Positions 1 through 5,759 of a DNA stretch of 8,290 nt are shown here, piece after piece; positions within the stretch are counted from its first letter, which is position 1, and the number at the start of each line of letters is the position of its first letter. Origin of the DNA: Pleurocapsa sp. MO_226.B13 (lineage in GTDB: Bacteria; Cyanobacteriota; Cyanobacteriia; Cyanobacteriales; Xenococcaceae); contig JASJEI010000473.1 of the NCBI GenBank assembly GCA_030064795.1, forward strand, positions 1 through 8,290, given 5' to 3'. The translations under genes were made by a program, and so were the position numbers. A model generated the notes under the pieces. It was not told where the DNA came from, ran no database searches, and saw nothing but the letters and a program-made list of their open reading frames with translations.

Positions 1-8
1 TGGCGGGC

Positions 9-104
9 CCAATAGGGACGCACTGCGCAAGGCCCAATAAGGACGCGCAAGGCCCAATAAGGACGCGCGTCTGAAGTGTAGGTGACGCAGTGCGTCCCTA
101 TTGG
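9..104. repeat. 19-bp perfect inverted repeat with nested direct repeats
   Basis: The 19 bases at 9-27 (CCAATAGGGACGCACTGCG) recur as an exact reverse complement at 86-104, with a 58-nt loop. Inside the loop the 13-mer CCAATARGGACGC appears twice more in direct orientation (34-46 and 54-66), as part of a 20-bp unit repeated at 31-50 and 51-70. Each of these copies could also pair with 92-104 with one mismatch, so alternative folds are possible. This could be the end of a fold-back or MITE-like element, or a palindromic remnant. No transposase, target duplication or family identity is visible, and the left side is cut by the window edge. Confidence 0.8.
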
Positions 105-341
105 TTATTGCATTAAAATGCATAAATGGGGTGTTAAAATGCATTCTTTTACAGGTTTAACAGTGTAAAAAGACAGTAAAAACGAAAGAAAAAATACAAT
201 AGACATTAAAAGGAAAAAAATACACCTCTCCCCCCATTATCATGCCCTTCCGTTATCACGCATTGGCGTTATCACGCACTTATGAAAATCAGCAAAATTC
301 AGCTTTAGCGCATCGGGAAAGTTGTTATCGCGCATCTATAG
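105..341. other. Non-coding A/T-rich stretch with short repeats
   Basis: There is no credible coding sequence here. It begins with a small palindrome, TGCATT-AA-AATGCA (109-122), and an 11-mer TTAAAATGCAT repeated at 113-123 and 134-144. A purine- and A-rich tract follows (about 165-225), then a C-rich patch (229-236) and a cluster of GTTATCACGCA-like motifs (annotated separately). The right end, CTATAG at 336-341, directly abuts the tail repeat of the leftward retrotransposon. It looks like genomic flank into which that element inserted, or older repeat debris. Confidence 0.6.
252..334 (+). repeat. Spaced 11-bp direct repeat GTTATCRCGCA
   Basis: GTTATCACGCA occurs exactly at 252-262 and 268-278, and with one change (GTTATCGCGCA) at 324-334. 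Weaker relatives lie at about 235 (ATTATCATGCC) and 303 (TTTAGCGCATC). The first two copies are 16 bp apart and the third is 56 bp further on, so this is a degenerate cluster and not a regular array. No function is evident. It may be a decayed satellite. Confidence 0.5.
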
Positions 342-363
342 TAAGAACATAAGAACATAAGAA
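342..363 (-). repeat. CR1-type 3' terminal 8-bp tandem repeat
   Basis: On the + strand TAAGAACA occurs at 342-349 and 350-357, followed by TAAGAA at 358-363, giving about 2.75 units. On the element's own strand this reads as TTCTTATG-type repeats at the very 3' end. CR1 elements are known to end in short 8-bp tandem repeats and not in poly(A). The position, downstream of the ORF2 stop at the far end of the 3' UTR, fits exactly. It marks the 3' insertion boundary. Confidence 0.8.
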
Positions 364-961
364 AAGGTCACCGCAGAGAGCCTGTTGGCCCAAATCGAGG
401 CAGCGCCAATATCTCCCATCCCATTTCCCTATCCCGCATCAATTTGTACTCTTATACTCGCCATTCTCACTCCTACAGTCCCAAACTTTAATCAGCTACC
501 TGGGAGCAATTTGTTTCCAAGGCAGCCAGAGCTTGATCTCCTTCATAGAGGGTACGATGACCTCAATAATGTGCTACTAAGGCTACAATTCGACATCCTC
601 CATTTCTGATTCAATATCCCTCAACCCCACGATGTGAAAACCAGCCCACCCCGTCCACTTTACCACACAGATCTCCTCCTAATATCGCCCAAGTCTATAA
701 CTCTTGCGCCAATCCCACTCCCTAGCTTCCCACCCGAATCAGCTACCAATGAGCAATCCACTTCCATGGCAGCCAGAGCTTGATCTCCTTCATAAAGAGC
801 ACAAATAGCTATAATAATGTGCTGCCAAGGTTGTAAGTTACTTCCCCAATTTGATTCCAACTTGTGTCAATCCTAATCCTATACTGTCAACCTCAAATCA
901 CTGCGGCCAATAACTCCTCGTATCACTTTGTAATATAGGCCAGGTCCCTAGTTTTTGCTAC
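364..961 (-). other. 3' UTR of the leftward CR1-like element, with internal duplication
   Basis: This is non-coding sequence between the ORF2 stop (complement 962-964) and the terminal 8-bp repeats. Two related segments lie 247 bp apart. The clearest match is 27 identical bases at 521-547 and 768-794, with recognisable similarity from roughly 460-580 and 705-825 (shared ATCAGCTACC, GAGCAAT and AATAATGTGCT blocks). The copies have diverged a good deal, so the duplication is older than this insertion and probably belongs to the family consensus. Short open frames here (385-609 on +, 660-860 on -) have no recognisable content. Confidence 0.7.
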
Positions 962-3649
962 TCATATCCACCCTTTGTTGTCCATATGCTTATCCACCCT
1001 ATGTTTGAATGAATTTACGGAAGCAGAGTTAACCACTTCATATGGGAGACTGTTCCATTCATTAACTACTCTGTTACTGAACCAGTTCCTTCCCAGGTCT
1101 TTTCTGAATCTAAACTTGTCTAATTTGAAGCCATTGTTGCGTGTTCTGTCTGTTTGGTTTAGTCTGAGTATACGATTTATGTCTCCTCTGTTTAATCCCC
1201 TTAGCCATTTAAATACCTCTATTAAGTCCCCGCGTACTCTGCGTCGTTCAAGGGAATGCAGTTTCAGTTTTTTCAATCTTTCTACGTAAGTCAAATTCCT
1301 AGTATTATGAATCATTTTAGTCATTCTCCTTTGGACACTCTCTAATAAATTAACGTCTCTTCTGTAGAGAGGACTCCAAAACTGGGCAGCATAATCCAGG
1401 TGAGGCCTAACTAGAGCAAGGTACAGTTGCAAGATTACCTTTTCCGACCTGTTGCTAACACTCCTCGAGATGAATCCTAGTGCTCTGTTTGCCTTATTTC
1501 TAGCCTTGATACACTGTTCCTTATTTTTTAGATTTTGGCTCACTAGAACTCCCAGATCTCTTTCACATGTGGAGTTACCTATCACCTCTCCCCTCAAGTT
1601 ATACGTTCTAGGTTGATCAACTTTTCCCATGCTCAGAACCTTACATTTATCTGTATTGAATCTCATTTGCCATTTCTCTGTCCATTCGCAAAGTTTATTT
1701 AGGTCTCTTTGTAGTTTATTGACATCATCCTCTGATTCTATAACACTACCTATCTTGGTGTCATCCGCAAATTTACTGAGACTACTTTGAATACTTGTAT
1801 CAAGGTCATTAATATAGATTACAAATAGCAGTGGCCCTAACACTGAGCCCTGTGGGACTCCACTGGTTACTTCAGCCCATTCTGATTTTTTACCATTTAC
1901 ACTAACTCTCTGTTTCCTACCCCTAAGCCATGCCTGAATCCAATTCAGGACTCTACCCTCGATTCCATGTGCCCTCGTTTTCTTGATCAACCTTTCATGT
2001 GGAACTCTGTCAAAGGCTTTACTAAAATCTAAGTACACCGCATCGTACACCTTGTCGTTATCTACTGCTTCATAAACTTCAGAGTAGAATGATAGTAGAT
2101 TGGTAAGGCAGGACTTACCTTTCATGAACCCATGTTGCGTGTCATTAATAAGATCATGCCTGTCTAGATGCTCCCTTATTTTCTTTGTAATAATGGACTC
2201 AAGAATTTTCCCTACCGTGGATGTGAGGCTAATTGGTCTATAATTCCCGGTGGCAGCCTTATCTCCCTTTTTGAAAATGGGCACAACATTAGCTAACTTC
2301 CATGCTTCAGGTACCTCCCCAGTTTCTACAGACATATTGAATATATTTACAAGCTGATCACTTATCTCTTCCTTACATTCTTTTAAAACTCTAGCAAATA
2401 CCTCATCTGGGCCTGGAGATTTGTGTGCCTTAAGTCTATCGATTTCCTTGATTACATCATCCCTGCTAATGTTTATATTTTGTAGTTTGTCCTGTTCGCT
2501 CCCAGTGTACATTTGGGGGGCAGTGGGCACATCGGTCAGATTTTCCTCCGTAAATACTGATACAAACCCAGTGTTAAGCATCTCGGCCATTATTGTGTTG
2601 TCATTAACTAATTGTCCCTCCCTGTCTTTAAGCGGACCTATCTTTTCCTTAGCCTTCGTTTTGTATAGTTGGTAAAATCCTTTTGGATTGTTTTTTGCCT
2701 CCCTAGCTACCCTTTGCTCGAATTCCCTTTTTGCCTTTCTTATTTCCTTCTTCACCTCCCTCTTCAGATGATTATACGCATTTGTTTGTGTGTTGTCTCC
2801 ATTTTTCATTTGTTTGTATGCCCTGTTCTTCCTCCCCAAAAGTGTGTGTATTGTATCATTCATCCATCTCGGATCATTTTTCCCACTACGGTATTGTTTG
2901 TTTGGAATGTATCTTTTTTGTGCTGTGAGGAGGGTGTCGGTAAATTTATTGTAACGATCATTTACTCCTAAGTTGTTATTTTCCTCACTCGCCCCTAAGT
3001 TGTGTTCCCAATCGGTCATCCTCAGATGTTCCCTAAGTCCATCAAAGTTTGCTCTCCTAAAGTTCGGTACAGTCATGAGGTTCTTATCTGTTTCTATTTT
3101 GACCTGAATTAAGAAGGTTATGACGTTATGATCACTATTGCCCAAGCCATCCTCTACTTTTACTTCCTTGACCAGGTTCTCTCTATTACTTAGTACTAAA
3201 TCTAGGATATTATCTCCTCTCGTGGGTTGTGTGACGTGTTGTTGGAGAAAATTATCCTGCACAGTGTTTAGGAATTCTGTAGAGTCCTGATCTCCAGTTA
3301 TGTCCATCCAGTTAATATGTGCCATGTTAAAATCTCCTACCACACATATTTTGTTGTTTAAGGCCGCTCTACCTATTTCTTCATATAAGAGCCTACTTTT
3401 GTCTCTGTCAAGTCTAGGTGGTCGATATATAACACCGAATACTATTTTTTCATTATGTGCTGTAATATCTAGCCAGATAGATTCAGTGTTCCTATCCGCC
3501 TTGATTCTATTGTTTTCACAGGCACGAAGAGAATCCTTAACATATATTGCGACACCGCCTCCCCTCCTCCCATCCCTTCTGTCATTATTGAAAAGCGTAT
3601 ATCCATCTATCTGGAATTCAGTTTTGAAGTGAACTGCTTCCTCTCTCAT
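962..3649 (-). CDS. ORF2: partial APE endonuclease plus reverse transcriptase (CR1-like)
   Basis: This is an 895-codon frame encoding the enzyme that nicks target DNA and reverse-transcribes element RNA. Endonuclease motifs visible are GGGVAIYV (30-37), VIYRPP (73-78), GDFN (105-108) and SDH (172-174). The RT shows SPGPD (411-415), NYRPISLTS (469-477), QHGF (505-508), LDFSKAFD (540-547), GVPQGSVLGP (597-606) and the catalytic FADD (627-630). A CR1-type C-terminal region follows (WSPLYRR, LESVQRR), ending at HMDNKGWI. The ATG at 3649 is not a native start. The frame stays open upstream to a TAG at 3716-3718, and the residues just before it read T-T-W, matching the end of the family's ITETW motif, but further upstream nothing resembles the endonuclease. 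The N-terminal catalytic Asn and Glu are therefore missing, so nicking should be dead while RT may be intact. It is a close relative of the rightward ORF2 but a different family (about 62 of 95 residues identical around the RT core, hand count). Confidence 0.9.
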   Translation of the reverse strand: MREEAVHFKTEFQIDGYTLFNNDRRDGRRGGGVAIYVKDSLRACENNRIKADRNTESIWLDITAHNEKIVFGVIYRPPRLDRDKSRLLYEEIGRAALNNKICVVGDFNMAHINWMDITGDQDSTEFLNTVQDNFLQQHVTQPTRGDNILDLVLSNRENLVKEVKVEDGLGNSDHNVITFLIQVKIETDKNLMTVPNFRRANFDGLREHLRMTDWEHNLGASEENNNLGVNDRYNKFTDTLLTAQKRYIPNKQYRSGKNDPRWMNDTIHTLLGRKNRAYKQMKNGDNTQTNAYNHLKREVKKEIRKAKREFEQRVAREAKNNPKGFYQLYKTKAKEKIGPLKDREGQLVNDNTIMAEMLNTGFVSVFTEENLTDVPTAPQMYTGSEQDKLQNINISRDDVIKEIDRLKAHKSPGPDEVFARVLKECKEEISDQLVNIFNMSVETGEVPEAWKLANVVPIFKKGDKAATGNYRPISLTSTVGKILESIITKKIREHLDRHDLINDTQHGFMKGKSCLTNLLSFYSEVYEAVDNDKVYDAVYLDFSKAFDRVPHERLIKKTRAHGIEGRVLNWIQAWLRGRKQRVSVNGKKSEWAEVTSGVPQGSVLGPLLFVIYINDLDTSIQSSLSKFADDTKIGSVIESEDDVNKLQRDLNKLCEWTEKWQMRFNTDKCKVLSMGKVDQPRTYNLRGEVIGNSTCERDLGVLVSQNLKNKEQCIKARNKANRALGFISRSVSNRSEKVILQLYLALVRPHLDYAAQFWSPLYRRDVNLLESVQRRMTKMIHNTRNLTYVERLKKLKLHSLERRRVRGDLIEVFKWLRGLNRGDINRILRLNQTDRTRNNGFKLDKFRFRKDLGRNWFSNRVVNEWNSLPYEVVNSASVNSFKHRVDKHMDNKGWI

Positions 3650-3715
3650 CCATGTGGTGTGGAGTGGACGACTCCCATCCAGCGGGTCCCCAGGTTGCGG
3701 ATTGGGGAATGGCCT
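3650..3715 (-). other. In-frame upstream extension of the truncated ORF2 (chimeric junction)
   Basis: The leftward ORF2 frame remains open for 22 codons upstream of its first ATG before meeting TAG (complement of 3716-3718). The added residues are proline-rich (including PQPGDPLDGS) and do not resemble an APE endonuclease, except for the T-T-W next to the Met. This looks like read-through into flanking sequence at the truncation point and not a genuine protein start. Confidence 0.5.
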
Positions 3716-3803
3716 CTAGATATAGAGGGTAGCTGCGAATATACTGAATAAGCAGTGCCGGACAAAGCCCCGAGGCGCCCTTTGGCAAGGTGTTATTACT
3801 CGG
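3687..3803. other. Cluster of four small stem-loops between the elements
   Basis: Four perfect or near-perfect hairpins follow one another on the + strand. They are TCCCCA/TGGGGA (3687-3692 with 3703-3708), CCTCTA/TAGAGG with a GATA loop (3713-3728), GCTGC/GCAGT (3732-3736 with 3752-3756, one G-U pair) and CCGAG/CTCGG (3770-3774 with 3799-3803), the last enclosing a smaller CCTT/AAGG stem. No coding potential is evident. From memory, similar text (GGTTGCGGAT..., GGGTAGCTGCGAAT...) occurs in the 5' regions of other arthropod retroposons, so this may be a structured 5' UTR fragment of a third element in + orientation. I am unsure. Confidence 0.45.
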
Positions 3804-3834
3804 CAGCCACCCATTTCGGGGTTACGATGATTTG

Positions 3835-3998
3835 TAGGGCAGGTGGGGCTCTTAGCTGTGGTAGGCAGCTCACCTAGGAGAATGACACTCCAAAATCAAA
3901 CACACTATAGCTGTAGTGATTATAGGGCAGGTGGGGCTCTTAGCTGTGGTAGGCAGCCCACCTAGGAGAATGACACTCCAAAATCAAACACACTATAG
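3835..3998 (+). repeat. Two tandem 76-bp units, period 88 bp
   Basis: Bases 3835-3910 and 3923-3998 are identical except for T3870 versus C3958, and are separated by 12 bp. Each unit can form a hairpin pairing AGGTG...GGCT (from 3841 and 3929) with AGCYCACCT (ending at 3875 and 3963). The single difference turns a G-U pair into G-C, so pairing is kept. The phrase AATGACACTCCAAAATCAAA in each unit matches, as I recall it, a repeat abundant in decapod crustacean UTRs. The near identity implies a recent duplication. Confidence 0.85.
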
Positions 3999-4018
3999 GA
4001 CCATCAACTATAGTCCTA

Positions 4019-4061
4019 GCTATAGCCCTGGGATGCACCCATCCCCGCTATAGCCCTGGGA
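4019..4061 (+). repeat. 15-bp direct repeat, period 28 bp
   Basis: GCTATAGCCCTGGGA occurs exactly at 4019-4033 and 4047-4061. Its CTATAG core is also found at 3905-3910, 3993-3998 and 4008-4013, so this forms the right-hand end of a CTATAG-rich repeat zone. No gene or known site is recognised. Confidence 0.7.
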
Positions 4062-4260
4062 ACTAGCTGTTGATGAGAGTTCCCCGTCCCTTGCTCTTTA
4101 TGACGACCTCTCATCCCTATTCTTCTTAATGGCTTGTTCCTGTTCTTTCTTTTAAGCAGGCTATCGTCTTGGGGTATATTGGATTTTCCACTAAATCCCA
4201 AATAGATGGTTTGTTTTATGTCTCTCACTTCAAGGAATATTTCAGTTTTTTGTTCTCTCT
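4062..4260. other. Unassigned spacer before the rightward element
   Basis: This stretch is T-rich on the + strand, with pyrimidine tracts (for example around 4121-4155 and 4236-4256) and no repeat or coding signal I can support. A 70-codon minus-strand frame (4016-4228) has no recognisable content. The 5' border of the rightward retrotransposon lies somewhere here or just to the right; I cannot place it without other copies or the 3' flank. Confidence 0.4.
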
Positions 4261-4299
4261 GGAACGAGTCCTGATAGGCTGCTGAGTTATTGGATCAGT

Positions 4300-4565
4300 G
4301 CCTGGTGACAGGCCCCTCTAGCCAGGCCTCGCAAGGGTCGTGGTGGCTGCGTTGGGAATTTCGGAAGGAGAGAACAAGTGCTGGTTCCTTTTCTTACTTG
4401 CCTGTTTTACTATGAGTGACTACGCCGGTCCCTTCTATGGGATAAAACTTTACGGACAAAGGCTTTTAAAGCGCCGGGTTGAGAAAGTCTCACTCATAAC
4501 CGAGGCTCATAGTGAAACAATTGGTCTTTGTGGCTCTTTCAAGACCCTGTGGGGGCGAACCCCCA
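4300..4565 (+). other. Hairpins in the 5' UTR of the rightward element
   Basis: Two compact stem-loops stand out. GCCTG-GTGA-CAGGC (4300-4313) has a 5-bp stem closed by a GNRA tetraloop. TGGGGG-CGAA-CCCCCA (4550-4565) is a 6-bp, almost all G-C stem with a CGAA loop. Both would be stable in RNA. Their place ahead of ORF1 suggests 5' UTR structure, possibly affecting translation or ribonucleoprotein assembly, but this is inference. I could not fit a complete HDV-like ribozyme fold around them. Confidence 0.4.
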
Positions 4566-4714
4566 GTGTTGGAGGCATCTTACACAGCAGTATCTACTTT
4601 CCATGCACCTTTTCAATTTTAAACTCGATTTATGGTGACAACTTAAGTATCTTTCGACTGCGCTCTTTTCATATCCAAATTCACTTTAGCCATAACTATC
4701 AAGAATCTTTATAA
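4412..4714 (+). CDS. Possible upstream ORF (100 codons) in the 5' UTR
   Basis: An ATG at 4412 with A at -3 and A at +4 opens a 100-codon frame ending at TAA 4712-4714, only 10 nt before the ORF1 ATG and in a different frame. The peptide starts MSDYAGPFYGIKLYG and has no domain, signal or repeat I recognise. If translated, it would force ORF1 to be reached by leaky scanning or reinitiation. It may equally be chance open sequence in a 5' UTR. An in-frame GTG at 4340 extends the open frame further, but I see no reason to treat that as a start. Confidence 0.25.
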   Translation: MSDYAGPFYGIKLYGQRLLKRRVEKVSLITEAHSETIGLCGSFKTLWGRTPSVGGILHSSIYFPCTFSILNSIYGDNLSIFRLRSFHIQIHFSHNYQESL

Positions 4715-4724
4715 TTTTGCAAAA

Positions 4725-5759
4725 ATGACCAATCGAAGATGTACTGAATGCGCGTGCCTGGTTGCACAGCAGTACTTTCCCAATAAACATTCTAGTACCT
4801 GCAGAATGTGCATTTACAAAAATCGACAAAATGAAAGTGACCGAGAAATCCGCGAACTAAAAGAGAAATGTAGTTCTCTGCAAAAACAAGTCGACTCTTT
4901 AGGAGACCTCAAAGCGAAGTATGAGGCACTAATGGAGTTTGTGGCGGCGAACGTGGGATCAATCCCACAATCTCTTGAACAAACTCCCGCTTCAGGAATT
5001 GTGTCCCCCCCAAGTGACTCCTCTGCGTCACAAGAGAGTCACCAACCTGATTCGCAGGAAACATCCCCACCAACTTCACAGGATAGGGGATGGCAAAAAG
5101 TCAAGAATGGTGCCAAACTCCATCGAAAGGCGCCAAAGTTACATGGACCAATTACTTACAACCGCTTTCAATCCTTGGAACTGGCCATGGAGGACGAGTT
5201 CGAAACTCGTTTGGTGGGGGACTCCATGTTGAAGGGCCAAGTGGAAGAATTCTGTGGTCGTTCTTCAAATGGCCGCAGAAAATGCTATTCGTATAGCGGT
5301 GCCCGGCTCGATGACATTATTGACAAGTGCGACGAAGTCACCAATAACGCGGACGCGAACACCGTTTTCATAATCCACGCCGGTACAAATGATGTCAAGC
5401 CTACGCGATCAAAGGAACTCCTCGAAAAATTCCGGCAAACAATCAGAAAGTACAAGGAAAAGGTTTCCGAGAAAAACCTAGTAATCTCAGGTATTCTTCC
5501 CAAAGTCAATGCAAGCGATAGATTCTATACCGTTGCTTACAGCTTAAACAGCAATCTGAAAACTCTCTGCGAAAAGGAAAACGTTCACTTTGTAAATTAC
5601 TGGAATAACTTTTACAACGAATTTGCTTTGTATGATGAGGAGGATAATCTTCACTTGAATCCGGCCGGGGCAGCACGGCTTGGCAGGTTGCTTAGCGACA
5701 GCTTGTCTGACATTGCGAGAAAAAACACCTTGACGACGCCCCCATCAGCTCCTCCGTAA
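4725..5759 (+). CDS. ORF1: Cys-finger / coiled-coil / SGNH esterase protein (CR1-like)
   Basis: This is a 344-residue ORF1 protein of CR1-type elements, which is thought to accompany element RNA and carry lipid- or ester-hydrolase activity. The N-terminus has C6-x2-C9...C26-x2-C29, a four-cysteine zinc-binding pattern in the place where CR1 ORF1s carry a PHD-like finger. Residues 36-72 are heptad-like and charged (probable coiled coil), and 80-120 is a Ser/Pro/Gln-rich linker. Residues 162-332 form an SGNH hydrolase with the blocks GDSM (165-168, nucleophile Ser167), Gly192 in YSGAR, GTND (220-223, Asn222) and DNLHLNPAG with Asp307 and His310. All four catalytic blocks are intact. The ATG is in good context (AAAA before it). 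The last 16 codons overlap the ORF2 frame, and the slippery site lies within them. Confidence 0.9.
   Translation: MTNRRCTECACLVAQQYFPNKHSSTCRMCIYKNRQNESDREIRELKEKCSSLQKQVDSLGDLKAKYEALMEFVAANVGSIPQSLEQTPASGIVSPPSDSSASQESHQPDSQETSPPTSQDRGWQKVKNGAKLHRKAPKLHGPITYNRFQSLELAMEDEFETRLVGDSMLKGQVEEFCGRSSNGRRKCYSYSGARLDDIIDKCDEVTNNADANTVFIIHAGTNDVKPTRSKELLEKFRQTIRKYKEKVSEKNLVISGILPKVNASDRFYTVAYSLNSNLKTLCEKENVHFVNYWNNFYNEFALYDEEDNLHLNPAGAARLGRLLSDSLSDIARKNTLTTPPSAPP

Larger units (their letters stand above)
342..3655 (-). mobile_element. CR1-like non-LTR retrotransposon, 5' truncated, leftward
   Basis: This copy contains an APE-endonuclease/reverse-transcriptase ORF (962-3649), a 3' UTR of about 600 bp (364-961) and a terminal 8-bp tandem repeat (342-363) in place of a poly(A) tail. 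That combination is the known hallmark of the CR1 group. ORF1 and the first part of the endonuclease are absent, which fits the usual 5' truncation during target-primed reverse transcription. The 5' boundary is placed near 3655 because homology to the endonuclease family stops there; it could lie some tens of bases either side. I found no target-site duplication between the two flanks. The uninterrupted 895-codon frame suggests a fairly recent insertion. Confidence 0.85.

Noticed and set aside
385..860. Short frames in the 3' UTR of the leftward element (385-609 on +, 660-860 on -)
   Set aside because: They fall in the duplicated non-coding 3' UTR. The two duplicate copies do not conserve a shared frame, and neither peptide resembles anything known.
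975..3632. Several plus-strand open frames (975-1289, 2421-2675, 2669-2971, 2731-2928, 3300-3632)
   Set aside because: They lie antisense to the long leftward RT frame and have no recognisable protein content.
336..3728. Target-site duplication for the leftward element
   Set aside because: The flank at the 3' tail (ending CATCTATAG) has no convincing direct match next to 3655 or 3715; only CTATAG recurs, farther away.
3841..3875. tRNA-derived SINE head (TTAGCTGTGGTAGGC resembles a pol III A box)
   Set aside because: No B box was found at a suitable distance, and the segment pairs as a simple hairpin. The resemblance is too short to call.
4016..4228. 70-codon minus-strand frame
   Set aside because: It overlaps direct repeats and has no recognisable motif; treated as chance.
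4255..4420. HDV-like or hammerhead ribozyme at the 5' end of the rightward element
   Set aside because: Hairpins and a CTGATAGG phrase are present, but I could not assemble the nested P1-P4 fold of HDV-like ribozymes or the conserved hammerhead core.
4939..5296. Overlapping plus-strand frames inside ORF1 (4939-5232, 5090-5296)
   Set aside because: They are alternative frames of the ORF1 linker and esterase region, with no domain and no separate start evidence.
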